A stretch of DNA of 64,000 nt from Rhexocercosporidium sp. MPI-PUGE-AT-0058 (lineage: Eukaryota > Ascomycota > Leotiomycetes > Helotiales): assembly GCA_020746875.1 (NCBI GenBank), contig JAGTJL010000011.1, positions 806,001 through 870,000 on the forward strand. Reading direction: 5' to 3'. The notes beneath the pieces were generated by a model. It was not told where the DNA came from. It worked only from the letters and a program-made list of their open reading frames with translations, and searched no databases. This document shows positions 23,641-35,510 of this stretch, one piece after another (the first letter of the stretch is position 1; every line of letters begins with the position of its first letter). A program made the translations under genes and the position numbers.

Positions 23641-24598
23641 TTAATGTATTCTATAAGCTTTTTTTTATTAATTTGCGTATTTTTAATTCATTACAATTAT
23701 GTGAATAGCCTTATTTTTGCTTTTAATTGTATTATTAACCTTTAGTTGTGTTATTATTTATAAGTTTATATCGCGTTTTATAAGGCGACACTACAGTTTG
23801 GGTGCTGAGCTATGCAAAATAATGTTTTAGAAAAGTCGAGGCATTAGAAACATACGGCCAGCCTTATAATACGTTAATGACTCGCATCCCTGGCAAAAAG
23901 CAATTTTAACCGTCCGCCACAGTTCCCCAGTTCTCTCTTCTTCTGTACCTTCCGTACGAAATATGGTTGTGGCGTGAAAAATCGAATGCCGACTCAATTG
24001 ACCAATTATATTATTACCAAATAGACTAATTGCCACAAATTAAACCCCTGACTTCATTACTCGTAATTCGTAGCTGCCAGACAAAGGGATAAGTAAACAA
24101 TTCCTTGAGTTCTGACGGATAAGCTTTAAGTAGCTATAAGTCTTTTATATTTTAAATTCCTTTATATTTTATTTAGTTCCTATTTTATACCGTTCGTCTT
24201 TATTTTATAATTCTCTAAATCTTTAATTAATATAATTTTAATAAACGCAAATCTGCCAGATATTAATAAAAAGCCAGTTATCCGCAGTTAAGCTGCAGTT
24301 GATTTGAAGGGTTACGCACGGGCCAATCAGTCACGTGGCAGTATCCATATTGTATGGAGTTACGCTCAATGCCACATAAAAAAGCTTAAGCAATCAACAT
24401 TTGAAGGTTTGGCTAGAAGAATTTGAGTGCCTAGTGTATAACTAGTCAGCCTAACTCTGGATTGGTGGCTTTGCTTATGCCAAGAGCGTAGTGCCGCCTG
24501 TCGACTTCAGCTTGTCCACCACAATAATTATCTCCCGAGTCCCTCTCAACAAAAACTGCAGTTACTAGATTAAATCCAATGTTCTTCATCAAGACGTC
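23641..24598. other. Intergenic, AT-rich then normal
   Basis: The tail of the repeat island gives way near 23780 to ordinary sequence with a second AT-rich patch at 24120-24260. The last 200 bp before 24599 would hold the HET gene promoter. No gene supported. Confidence 0.5.
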
Positions 24599-26455
24599 AT
24601 GGCTTCTCTACCCTCCAACTACACATATGCACCCCTCGACTCCACCACGCAAGAGATCAGGCTCATCACTCTCCACCCCAACACCAGCCTCACCGCACCA
24701 ATCACCATAACACTTTCCACCACCTCACTCCTCACTCAACCAGCCTACGAAGCAATATCCTACGTCTGGGGCGACCCAACCATCACAACCCCCATTACTC
24801 TCGATGGAATCGCAGTGCCCGTAACAACAAACTTAGAAACCGCATTACGCCACTTCAGACTTTCATCCGAAGAACGGATCTTATGGGCAGACGCGCTATG
24901 CATCAACCAGCTCGATGATTTAGAAAAGAACGTGCAAGTGAGCATGATGGGTACGATCTACCGCTCGTGCTCAAAATGTCTCGCTTGGCTTGGAGGAGAC
25001 GAGCATGGAGACGGCGAGGTCACATTCGCCATGATCGAAGAGATTTCCTCCGGCAAGTCAAGCCCGTTCGTTGAATGCGCGGATACAGATCCTCACCCCA
25101 AGTCATGGCTCACATCCTTGAGAAAGATGATGCAGAAATCATACTGGTCCCGGATCTGGGTAGTACAAGAAACAATTCTGCCACTGCACGTAGAGTACTG
25201 GTGCGGACGCAATACAGTCGACCGCAAAACATGGATCGATGCATGTCGACCTACAGGATATCAATGTATGGCTCAATCAGCCAAACTCTGCAACGAGTGT
25301 TCTCTCGGGTTAATTGCCTTCCTATCCGAGGCCGGAAGCATTTTGTCGGACTCGGGCGCCTCGTTGGCTGAAGCGTATTCAGCTTCTAATAGCATTTGGG
25401 CCTTGCATCACACGAGCGGGTTGTTGTGTCAGGATCCGCTAGATAAAGTTTATGCTGTGCGGTCTCTGACTTCGCCTGGCTTTCAAGCTGCTATTGTGGT
25501 TAATTATGGGAACATGAGTTTGAATATGCTGGCTACGCATGTACTAAAGGCGGATGTTGTAGAGAGTGGTTCTTTGCGTATGCTTGGTATGGTGGATCGA
25601 GTTGATTCGGAAGGAGAATTCTCCTGTCCTTCGTGGTGGCCGGTACCGCAGTGGATTCCGGAACTGGTCGATATGTACGAACAAAGGACCAGGGCCACGA
25701 AGTCTACCATTGTTCAAAATGCCAATTTTAACGCATCGGGATCTTCGAAAGCGGTGCTGGATTGTGTGGACATTGAAAAGGGGCTTTTGGGGGTTTCGAG
25801 CGTCTTGTGGGATACTGTTGATACAGTGGGATGGTTTAAAAACACAGGTTCTGACATTTTTATGGATACTGTCAAGCAAATGGTCACGACAATAGGCCTG
25901 AGCAAGGATGAAGAACACATCTGGACATCAGACCATGACCAAGCAGGGTGCCCGAGCTCACGAGAGCTCCAGAATCCTAGCCAATATGTCGGTGGAGGGA
26001 CAACGAGCAATGCACTGTGGCGGACACTGATATCAGACCACGTCTTAAGCGATAATTATCGTTGTTGGGACCGTGCGAAGGAGTCAAATGAGCATGGCTT
26101 CTGGGATCTCTGGACCAAAACAAGGAGGGTTCGGATGAGCGCCTATATTGCTTCTGTTAGCAAGACAGCGGAGCTGCATTTTTACATTGTTTTCAATTAT
26201 GCGACCAGTTCACGATCGTTTTTAACAACGCGGAAAGGATATATAGGGACAGGGCCTGACGCAACAAGGTCGGGAGACGAGATTCACCTCGTAGCAGGCA
26301 GCAATTGGCCACTAGTGTTACGAAAGATTAGCGATGCAACTGCATCGTCTCCTGCAAGGTATCGGTGCTTGGGGAAATGCTACATCCATGGCATTATGGA
26401 CGGCGAGGCAGCGGATAACTTTGAGAAAAGAGCCACGGGAATCTATCTCGCTTAG
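24599..26455 (+). CDS. HET-domain (heterokaryon incompatibility) protein
   Basis: Single-exon 618 aa protein. HET domains act in fungal non-self recognition and programmed cell death, usually as the executing part of an incompatibility system. Landmarks: EAISYVWGD (51-59), WADALCINQ (96-104), VSMMGTIYRSC (114-123), CLAWLGG (127-133) and the YWSRIWVVQE block (about residues 182-191), all in the family order. The C-terminal 400 residues carry no recognised second domain (no NACHT, ankyrin or WD repeats seen), as in many stand-alone HET proteins. It sits 1 kb from the transposon island, in keeping with the accessory and fast-turning-over nature of this family. Its partner is not visible in the window. 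Confidence 0.9.
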   Translation: MASLPSNYTYAPLDSTTQEIRLITLHPNTSLTAPITITLSTTSLLTQPAYEAISYVWGDPTITTPITLDGIAVPVTTNLETALRHFRLSSEERILWADALCINQLDDLEKNVQVSMMGTIYRSCSKCLAWLGGDEHGDGEVTFAMIEEISSGKSSPFVECADTDPHPKSWLTSLRKMMQKSYWSRIWVVQETILPLHVEYWCGRNTVDRKTWIDACRPTGYQCMAQSAKLCNECSLGLIAFLSEAGSILSDSGASLAEAYSASNSIWALHHTSGLLCQDPLDKVYAVRSLTSPGFQAAIVVNYGNMSLNMLATHVLKADVVESGSLRMLGMVDRVDSEGEFSCPSWWPVPQWIPELVDMYEQRTRATKSTIVQNANFNASGSSKAVLDCVDIEKGLLGVSSVLWDTVDTVGWFKNTGSDIFMDTVKQMVTTIGLSKDEEHIWTSDHDQAGCPSSRELQNPSQYVGGGTTSNALWRTLISDHVLSDNYRCWDRAKESNEHGFWDLWTKTRRVRMSAYIASVSKTAELHFYIVFNYATSSRSFLTTRKGYIGTGPDATRSGDEIHLVAGSNWPLVLRKISDATASSPARYRCLGKCYIHGIMDGEAADNFEKRATGIYLA

Positions 26456-27700
26456 GCGAGAATCTCTGGGCGAAAATAAACCAAGTCAAGAGATGAAATT
26501 CGCCTAGGTACAAATAGTATCAACGCCAATGCCTCCAGGACTACTACCTATTTAAAAGCGCGTTTTTTAGGCCAAACCTTAAAAGCCTTACCATAGAGGC
26601 CTTCCCCGCTCTCCACGTTTCCGAACGCTATTCGCGTTCGACGTAGTCTCTAGCTCAGCCAGTCCAGTTAGAGCCATAAGAAGGTTATCTATCCTTACTA
26701 CCGCATAAGACTAACTAAAGGGGAGGAATTTAAGCTAAAGGTAGCCGAAAGAATACTACTAGTAACTAATGAAAATACGGAAGTATAAAATTCGCGAGAA
26801 TTCGCTAAAAGAACTAATTAATACCCTTAGATATACTGCTTAATTGTTGATCATCTAATCAACAACGAGCGTGAAGAATGTCAAGAATAAACACTTTAAT
26901 AGCACAAATTCTTGTATGCTTTGCTTCACCAACGTAAATATCTCCAGTAAGTACTGGAGGCACAAAGCAAAAGTCACTTGTCCTGAAGTGCAGCGGGAAA
27001 GTTCATTCCCTAGTGCAGGATGAAAGACAGAAGTACGTAAGTAAAAGCCATCTCCTCATAAAACTACAAAACAAAACAATTCCAGAAATATATTTGCAAA
27101 AAAATAAACCCCCCGTTCTCAACCTCCTTTTACACCTCTTTCTCAATCCATCTCAGATCTAAGGTTCGATCATCGACTCAGAGATCGATATCAAGAAGTC
27201 ACAACAGACTCATCTATCTCTTTGTCATCCTTTTTCATGAGACAAGCTCTACTTACGGGGCAGATGAAAAGTGCCGATTTCTTTGGGACGCCGCACGCGC
27301 GAGAGCATTAAAGTCGATATCTTCAAGACTGCGCCTCTTCACGTTTATTAACTAATAAGGTCTAAGGGAAAGTGAGGATGTGAGGAAATACTTATTTGAT
27401 TATGTTAGTTGGAAAGGAGATGTTATATTCGTTTTTTTGCGGGTTGGTATTGTGGCTTCTTGAAAACTGCGCATTTGCCAACTTTCAAGCGCCCTGTAGA
27501 GACAAGGTGTCTTTTTAAAAGAAGTTGAAGGTCGTCAGAGGTATGAGTTACCGATTTCTATTCATCTATCACAGTTTTTCTTTTCATAATTCTGCACAAT
27601 TCAATGCCAACTCAGCACTTCCATCTCGCATTGTCCTTCCCATCATCGCATCACCATCCCATTCCAACCCCTAACCCACATCCTCTCTCCCAAGCCGCAT
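26456..27700. other. Intergenic with a possible repeat fragment
   Basis: 26545-26830 has the codon-poor, TTAA-rich look of the other repeats and contains palindromic CGAACGCTATTCGCGTTCG; it may be an old transposon scrap. 26935-26965 holds CTCCAGTAAGTACTGGAG, a perfect palindrome. The 3' end of the aspartyl-tRNA synthetase gene abuts 27701. Confidence 0.4.
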
Positions 27701-29608
27701 TTAAGGACTCAACCTCTTCGGCGTTCTCGGATAATCACACACCAAATGCACACTCGGCAGATTCAAATACCAAGCCACCACTCTATCAAGTCCAATGCCA
27801 CCACCACCATGAGGCGGCACACCCACACTCCTAAAGACATCCACATACTCCTTGATGCCGGGCTGATTCGGATCGAGGCCCTTCGCACGAATAGTCTTCT
27901 CCAATTCATGCGGGAGATGCAATCTCTGGCCACCAGAAAGAATCTCCTGTCCACGCATCATGAAATCATAGGCGTTCGTGACAGCAGGGTTTTCCGGGTC
28001 AGGCATGGCGTAGAAGGGACGGGCATCGATAGGGAATTTATCGAGAACGTAGAAGTCGGTGTTGAATTTCTTGCGGACGAGCGCGCCGAGGGCTTTTTCT
28101 TGGGGTGTCGACATATCTTCTGTGTCGGAGACGTTGGCGAATTCAGGGGGCCCTTCGGAGCGTAGCAGGGCTTGGCCTTCAGCGAATGTGAGGCGCACTT
28201 CTTTGCCAGGGGTGGGGAGGAGGAATTCTTCGGATGGGTAGACGGTACGGATGAGTTCGATTTCTTCGCGGTAATCGGTGCTGAGACCTTTGAAAATGTA
28301 GAGGAGGACGCCTTCGAGTAGGTGGAGGACTTCGTGGTAGTGTTCTTCGATTTCCATTTCTAGATCGAGACCGATGAACTGTTTTTGTTAGCACAGCGCT
28401 ATTCTTTACTTCGAGCTAATTGCGAAAGGGATGCGTGATTCAAAGCAGAAAAGACCTACCTCAGTCATATGTCTAGGCGTATTCGAGTTCTCCGCTCTAA
28501 AAACCGGCCCCACGCAATAAACTCTCTTCCTACCACCCGCAATCTCGAACTGCTTATAGAACTGAGGCGACTGAGCTAGATATGCCTCCTTCTCAAAATA
28601 CGGCATTCTGAAAACATTGGCTCCTCCCTCGGACGCAGCACCAATGAGTGACGGAGGATGGAACTTCTTGAAGCGGTTCTGTTTGAGGTATTCGCAGAAG
28701 AGATCTTCGACTGCGATGCGGATGTCCGCAATGGCTTGGCTTACAGGAGCGCGCTTGTGCATGGCTGGGTTATTGAGATGGGTTGCTAGACTGGCTAGGG
28801 GTGTGGCTTCGTTGATCGATAGACCTGTTGTGGTTTGTTAGCATCGATCCCCCATTCAACCACCCTCACGAAATACAATATAGAAGAAGAAAAACATACC
28901 CTCGACCTTCTCCTCCACCACCTCCTCCTCATCCAACCTCCCCACAGCTCTACTCGCAGCCCCAAGACCCAAACCCAACATCTCCGGCGCCGCAGCCACC
29001 AGATAAACCCTCGTAAGATGCAACTCATACCCACTAACCCTACAACTCTTAACCGGCTCAAGAGGCCTCTGCACACTCGCCTCCACCACCACAAAACTCT
29101 CCAGCTTCAACCCCCCAATCCACTTAACCATCTGCCTGCTGACCGGCGTCCCCTCCGCACTCGCAGACACAACACCCTGCACCGTCCAACTGCCCTCCTC
29201 TCTCAACTCCACAAACGCCATCTTCGCGCCCTGCATCCGCGCATTCTGGATCCAAGCTCTGACCTTGACATCCTTGCCTACGTGTTCGTCTCCCAGGTCC
29301 CGCAAGTGCACGATCGGGGAGGCGATCTTGGTCGTGTGCGTGACGTCGCCGTAGTTGTCTTTCGCGAGGTCGACGGACGATGCGGATGCCGCGCTGGCGG
29401 CGAGGGCTTCGCGCTCGGCTGCCTTGCGTGCCTTTTCGGCTTCTTTCTTGGCTTTGGCTTCCGCTTTTTTGGCGCCTTTCTTGGAGACTTCTGCGCCTCC
29501 TTCTGCGGCTGTTCCTGCTGGGTTTGGGGGAGGTGGTGAGCCTTCTGCTCCGGAGGGCGCGAGGGCGGGGTCGGTGGGCACCGAGGTGTCTTTGGGTTGG
29601 TCGGCCAT
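27701..29608 (-). CDS. DPS1: Aspartyl-tRNA synthetase, cytosolic
   Basis: Charges tRNA-Asp with aspartate in the cytosol (class IIb synthetase). Three exons (29608-28900, 28824-28460, 28378-27701) give 583 aa, close to the yeast enzyme. The N-terminal extension is lysine/alanine-rich and helical (KKGAKKAEAKAKKEAEKARK), as in eukaryotic AspRS, and probably helps tRNA binding. The OB-fold anticodon-binding domain follows (KVRAWIQNARMQGAKMAFVEL). Catalytic motif 2 is FRAENSNTPRHMTEF, and motif 3 is GGGIGLDRVVAWYLNLPSV near the C-terminus. All splice junctions are GT..AG and restore frame, the first splitting a Gly codon. It ends YPRTPKRLSP, as is usual for eukaryotic AspRS. Confidence 0.95.
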
Positions 29609-30550
29609 GCTGGCAGAGATGGTTCGGTGTAGTTCAGGTCAATTGATTGTATGGTGCTTTTGCTTCGTGGGCAAAAGAAGGAGGTCGAGATTGTGAGGAG
29701 GAGAGTTGTTTATGTAGCTATCCCTCGAGACCGTTAACAGCGTGAGGTGGGGTGGAGTCACTTTAGAGTCAAACGGCGACAGAAGTGCGCTAACAACCCT
29801 AGTTTTTATTAAGCGAGAATCAGCCTCGTGGGAGGGGTAAACGAGGCTGAGTTTGTTGATTCGGCTGGAATTGCGATCGGATTTAGGGGTCAGACCTCTT
29901 GGGAACAAATTCCACTGTTCTTCAGGCTACATTCTTCACCTTCTGGTCCCTTTCAAGTCACAGCATACTTGGTAAATATCGGATTTTATGTCACTTCCTG
30001 ATACCAGATCATATCACATCGGATCGAAAACCGAATCATCTCATCATACAACGCCATTAATCATTACCTACATACTTTACAAACAGAGTAAGCTCAATAG
30101 ATCGATAAATCCAATGTCTGGCCTCCCCACCAGCCAGCCATCCATCAATATCACCCAGCCAGCGCCTCATTGCACCAAACCAGATCACAGCGAAGCAGAG
30201 CAGAGCAGACCGAGCAGACCAAGCCATCCATCCAGACTCACCATGTTCACTTCTCGGAGAACCAAATAAAAGTTTCGCATGCAAACATCAGGGGAACGCC
30301 AACCCAACCGACCAAATGAACCTCGCCATGCAAGAAATGAAGAATGGAAGGAGATGATTATGAGAGAAGAAGTGGAAATCTCATCTGATGTAAACATGCA
30401 TGTATGCGCCCAAGGCCGTGAAAAGAAGAGGGAGAGTGTACGAGTACAACCCAAGTCGCCCGATCCCATCCGCCCACCGCGTAAGTGTAGAGGAGCAAGC
30501 ATCATAGCTCTAACAGAGAGTAAGGTCTTCCTTTGAATAGTGAGTGAAGA
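29609..30550. other. Intergenic between DPS1 and raptor genes
   Basis: Contains the promoter of the synthetase gene (minus) and the 3' end of the raptor gene. 30180-30220 has CAGCCAGC and GAGCAGA short repeats. No gene supported. Confidence 0.5.
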
Positions 30551-33500
30551 CTAATACTCCTGCACGACGGCAGGTTTCTTCTCAACACAAGTAAAGAGGT
30601 TGATGTGTGTGTCGCTTTTGGCCGCACACGCAAGCATCATGCGATGAGGATGGAAGGCCGTGGCAGAGATGGGCGTGACACCGCGTAAGAAGCTGGAGTA
30701 TGGTTCAACGCGAGAAAGTTGCGTGCCTTCAAAGTTATAGACTTTGACAGCATGGCCAGCAGTTCCGCTGTTGATAGTTAGCTTATTGCAAGTGGAGATA
30801 TGTGGTTGGGGCAAGAGAAGAGAAACTTACACGGCAAAAACAGGCAAATGCTCATGCGTACTTGCTGTACGGAGACCCTCGTTGGTAGTCTTAATCGTGC
30901 GGAGACACTTATCCATGCGAATATCCCACAGCTTGACCTTGCCATTAATGCTTGCCGAAACAAGTTCCCGTTGGCCACCGCGCTGCATATGTACGCTTTT
31001 GATCCAGACACCCCCATTCTCATCCTTCCATTTCTTGACCATGGCTTCTTGAGGTCTAGCACGGGCATCGAAGACTCGGATTGCTCCATCGCCGAAACCA
31101 GCTACGAATGTGTTGCCGGTCATTTGATCGGAGGTGAGAGATGTGACGCAGGAACCAGAACGGGCGTTGATGTCAACGACACAGAGTTCTGGGGCTGCAG
31201 CCCAGACTCGAATGACTTTGACGTCGCCTGCTACTAGAAGCTTGCCGGAAACTTGTTGCCAATCGAATACCATTCCCGAGTTGACGTTACTTGGCACGAG
31301 ATGGGTCAAAGCACGCCATGCGGAAGCAACTTCAATCTTCTTCTCGGAATCATAGTTTCTGTAGATTCTGATCACACCATCGGAAGATCCGGTGAGCAGG
31401 AATGCTTGGTCATCTTCGTTGATGAACTGAAGATCGCTGATACTGGAGCCCTCGGGATTGCCGTTTGAGAATCTGTTCAGTCTCCCAGACTTCTTCCAGT
31501 CCCAGACACTGATGATGTCTCGATCGTCAGACACCGCGAGATGATCCTCAAACTGATGAAAGGTCATCTTCGAAGGTTGACTTTGATTGTTGAAGAACCC
31601 TGCGGGTGTAGTCCACTTTCCACTACCAGCAATTTCTTTTTGCGGCTGGGTCTCACGAAGAATAGCCTCGTTTCGTGATCGTCGCCACAACCGCTCATTG
31701 TAGTCAGTGCTCCCAGGCTCTTCTGCCTCATTTGGCTTCATCTGAGGTTCCCGGAAGTACTCAATGGACCACTCGAAGAATGTGCTCTCCAAAGGTATCA
31801 CAGGAGGAACCGATAGCTTGCGAGGTTGAAAATTACCAGACATTGGTTCCTTGGCTGCGTGATAGACACCTGGGGTTGGAGGAGGGTCGTTCTGTTCCGC
31901 AGGAGGATTGAACTCTGATGGAAGTCTAGACCGAGGGTGCATCTGGCCTCTGCCTTGGTGGATGCTAGGAGACTTTGGAGGGTGGCGACTACTGATACTA
32001 TCTGAAGGCGAGCTGTCAGCACTGGAGCCACCAAATGGCAAAGTGAACAAGTAGCTGGCGGTTCGTTTCAGTAATCCTGGTGTAGGTGGCGCAACATTCT
32101 TGGCATCCTGTCCTGAAGGCGTGTTCGGGCGGGTATCCGAAGACGCCTGTTTTGACTGCTTGGGTGCTGATGCTGCTGCTCGTGCAGCCAGTCTTGTGAT
32201 TTCATCTGTTACCATCTGTACGTGACCGCCAATTGGTGATTGAAGCATGGCAACCGAGATGTAATCTACGATGATATTCGCATTTCGTGCGACCTCGGGG
32301 TGGGGATCAACAGCCATTATGATAATATGCTTCCAAACAGCAGCAAATATCGAGTTGTGAGCAACTCCATGGGCAGTAGCCTTGATAGCGCCAGTGCCAT
32401 CTCGATTGGCTTGTCTCGCGTAGTGCAGGCCCATTTTATGATCCTTACCATCATCTGAGGGTGGATGTTGTCGATATTCTCGCTCTTCAAGAAGATGCTC
32501 GTATGCAGCCACAAGAAACTTGTTCTCATAGCGGTGAACAAACTTTGAGAAGTACACCAAAAGCTCTTTGCGAACCATGGCGTTTCCATCGTTGGTCATT
32601 TCCATAACAGTCCAAGAGATATTTTCCTCAATACGAGCTACTTCATCTGTGAGGTCGGTGATTCCTAGGAAGGTGGTCATGGCATAAAGCATTGCAGCTC
32701 TGACCTCACAGCACACATCCCGAACCAAGAAAGCAAGCTTCGATGGTGCATTTTCGCGGATGCCTCTCCACTTCGCATCTGGGAGGTCTTTCCACAATTG
32801 ACTAATGCAGAGACATGCCCATTGGCGTAGTAAAGGATTGTCGCCGTTCTGAAGGTGTATCAAGCAGTAGCTCATGATCTCCGATTGGTTGCAAACAGTT
32901 TGACCTTGCTTGTAGCCATCACACAGTCGGGCCAATATGAAAGCACACATAGCCTTGTGCTCAAGACTATCAACCACGGGAAGACCTTCGGTTGGCTTCA
33001 AAATGGAAGCAAAATACATGTAACCGCTGTCCCTGTAGAATTTGTAAGTATGAATTTACCAAGGTTCGCGACCGCTTATCGGGGACGAAATGTGATAATC
33101 AGGGAGGCGGTTGAGGGTGACTTACTTCAGAAGGTCAGTTTGGCACGTAATATCAACAGCCAAAACTCGAGTCCAAATGAAAACCATTACGGGCTTGAGC
33201 TCATTTGCAGCAGATTGCAACAGCTTAAGCACATATGGGAAGATGCCGATACTGAGAGCTAAATTAACAGCCCAAGGACCCATATCGAGGAACTTGCCCA
33301 GTAAGATCAAGGCACGAACTCGGTGTTGCTGACTGAGCAGAACTTGCAGAACGACAGGTAGCTGATCTGGAGCCTTGTGTGTGACAGCCCCTTGGGTAAG
33401 GTAGACTTCGAACGCAGTAAGCTGTTCCGTGAAGAAACTGGAATTCTGGAATTCATAGTCAGGTCTGATTCCGTTCTCCTTGTCTTCCAGCATGGGTAAT

Positions 33501-35510
33501 TGCGAAAGAGCCATCTCAACAGCCAGATCCCAACTCTCCCATAGAGGATGTTGGTGGGTATCTGGAAGCTCGGGGTATGATTGAGGATGGCAATTATACG
33601 CAGCCATGATTCGCTGTGACAGAAGGAAGTTCCTGAACAGAGCGGCGACCATCAGGTCTTGTCTAAAGAACTTTCGGAAGAGAGGCCGGGGTAGGGTAGT
33701 CCAGGCGATGGTGTCGGTAATGGCAGTGAAGATCCAATTGAGTTCTCCAAGTGGAGTTCTTCGCTCTTGGAGTCGGCCTGGGAGCTTCTTGGCTCTCTCG
33801 GGTGTAATTTTTGATGGTAAGGGATTTTGGAGAACGAAGAACCATAGTGCCATCTCAATGGGGGTTGTGAGACAACATGTGAAGACATCTGCTGGGAGCA
33901 AGGGGTTGGTAGGGAGGTTCTCCTTAACACCACAGGCAGCTAGGTGGATGTATGGCTCGAAAGCTTGGGCGATGTAGTTAGGGTCATTGGCGAGGTTATC
34001 AGCTTCCTCCTGTTTATGCTTTTCAACAAAGCGGTGGAAGTTGTTGAGAATATTGCCAGCATCTGAACAATCCCAAACATAGAATGTGGGAGCTTGCAGC
34101 CAGGTTTGAAGGTCGTACAGAGAAACAGGAATGTACTGTGTGTAGTTCTTGTTGAAGACCCAGATCTCGCCTGACGCAGTTGGCTTGGGAACACCGTGAC
34201 CGTTGTAATGAAATAGGACCCTCTCCTCCTTTGCATTTCTCCTTAGTGACTGGGTGAACTTCTTTGTCTCTTCAACAGAAGGGTCTAGGTATTGCTTGTA
34301 TCTTGTGCGGATAGCCAGTGTCTCGTATTGTGACTGCAATGCCTTCCCAATGATCTCAAGTGCCTTTGCAACAGGAGGCGTTGTAGGATCTTGCCAGGCT
34401 TCCAACTTCGCACCTGGGTTTGTCTTCAACTGGTCGGGAGGCTCGACGCCTATGTTCAGACATATCGCCAATGCAGCAGACACAGTCTTTAGTCGATCCT
34501 TCATTCGCCAGTCTTGGAGTTCGTAGCTTGCTGACTTGGGCTTGGGGTTACCAGTCGTCTCGTGGCGTTTATCTGTAAAGTACATGTACCAATTCTGTAA
34601 GTCACCGTCAGCACTCAAATCTGGAGGTGTCCAATTCGACAAGATTCTGCGAAGTCTCCAATGCCTAAGGTCCTTGTCACGACGTAACCGTTGATATTGG
34701 ACGGTTGGTTCTCGGGAAACAGTGAGCTTTTGACGGAGTAGGGTTCCCTCTGTTCCCTGCACAGTCACTGAATCCACGGCGTCAAGCTCCCAGGTGCTGA
34801 AGTCTGTCATGGTGATAGCAGCTGATAACGGGCTGCAGAAAATCGAAACTCAAGTGCAGAGATAGTAAGAAAAAGCATTGAAATAAAAGTCCCAGACAGA
34901 TATGCTAAAGAACACGCTTTCGACATAAATGGAAAGAGCAACCCACATTAGCCAACTGGGAAACATATTCTTCGGATGCGTAGTGATCCTCGAAACCATG
35001 TCTCGCACCCCAATCCTGTATATCGTCGTCTGCAGACTCTGGATCTTCACCTCGAGGTCCATAATCACTCTTTGCTCTTTGCAGTAATGGTTTCGGTCTC
35101 CGTCTGACCACATCAACCTCGGAATCGTCTTGTGAGGATTCGGCGGCTCCGTTTGGCGCCGACGTCGGTCGTGCTTGGAGGGAAGCTCGTCTTTGTCGGG
35201 CAAGCTCGTCGGCATTCGAGGTGGCTCCGCTGGGTGTGGCAGACGGTCTGCGATCATGTTCTTGTGGTGGGTGCCCGTTTCCGTTCACAGGCTCGTTGCT
35301 AACTGCTGGTCGGTGGCCCATGAGAGGAGAGTTGCCGTTCTGAATCGGCGGTTCTTGTCGCAAGAGCTGTGCTTGTCCCGCGGACGTGTAACTTTGAGGT
35401 CGCGACGACATGTTCGAAGAGTGAGGAGATTGTCGCGAGCTGTACTGATGCGCCCCATGCTGTTGCTGCTGCTGCTGTTGTTGGTGAAGTCCGACAGCCG
35501 TCATGGTCAT
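30551..35510 (-). CDS. KOG1: Raptor / Kog1, TORC1 scaffold subunit
   Basis: Substrate-recruiting subunit of TOR complex 1 at the vacuole. Four exons (35510-34947, 34594-33126, 33032-30831, 30767-30551) give about 1483 aa, the usual size. The N-terminus is low-complexity with a polyglutamine run after MTMTAVGLH and basic/acidic stretches. The raptor N-terminal caspase-like domain follows (NWYMYFTDKRHETTG, RVLFHYNGHGVPKPTASGEI, FYVWDCSDAGNILNNF). HEAT-type helices come next (GLLYAMTTFLGI-like segments, CALFLVRDVCCEVRAAML region). The C-terminus is a WD40 propeller (DHLAVSDDRDIISVWDW, LLTGSSDGVIRIYRN, FVAGFGDGAIRVFDAR, LVSASINGKVKLWDIR). The start is at the first ATG of a tandem ATGACC run. Intron 1 contains a long in-frame open stretch (see findings). 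Confidence 0.93.

Noticed and set aside
28835..29646. Long plus-strand open frames opposite the synthetase gene
   Set aside because: They are shadows of GC-rich AspRS codons (Leu/Arg/Pro-rich translations without domains).
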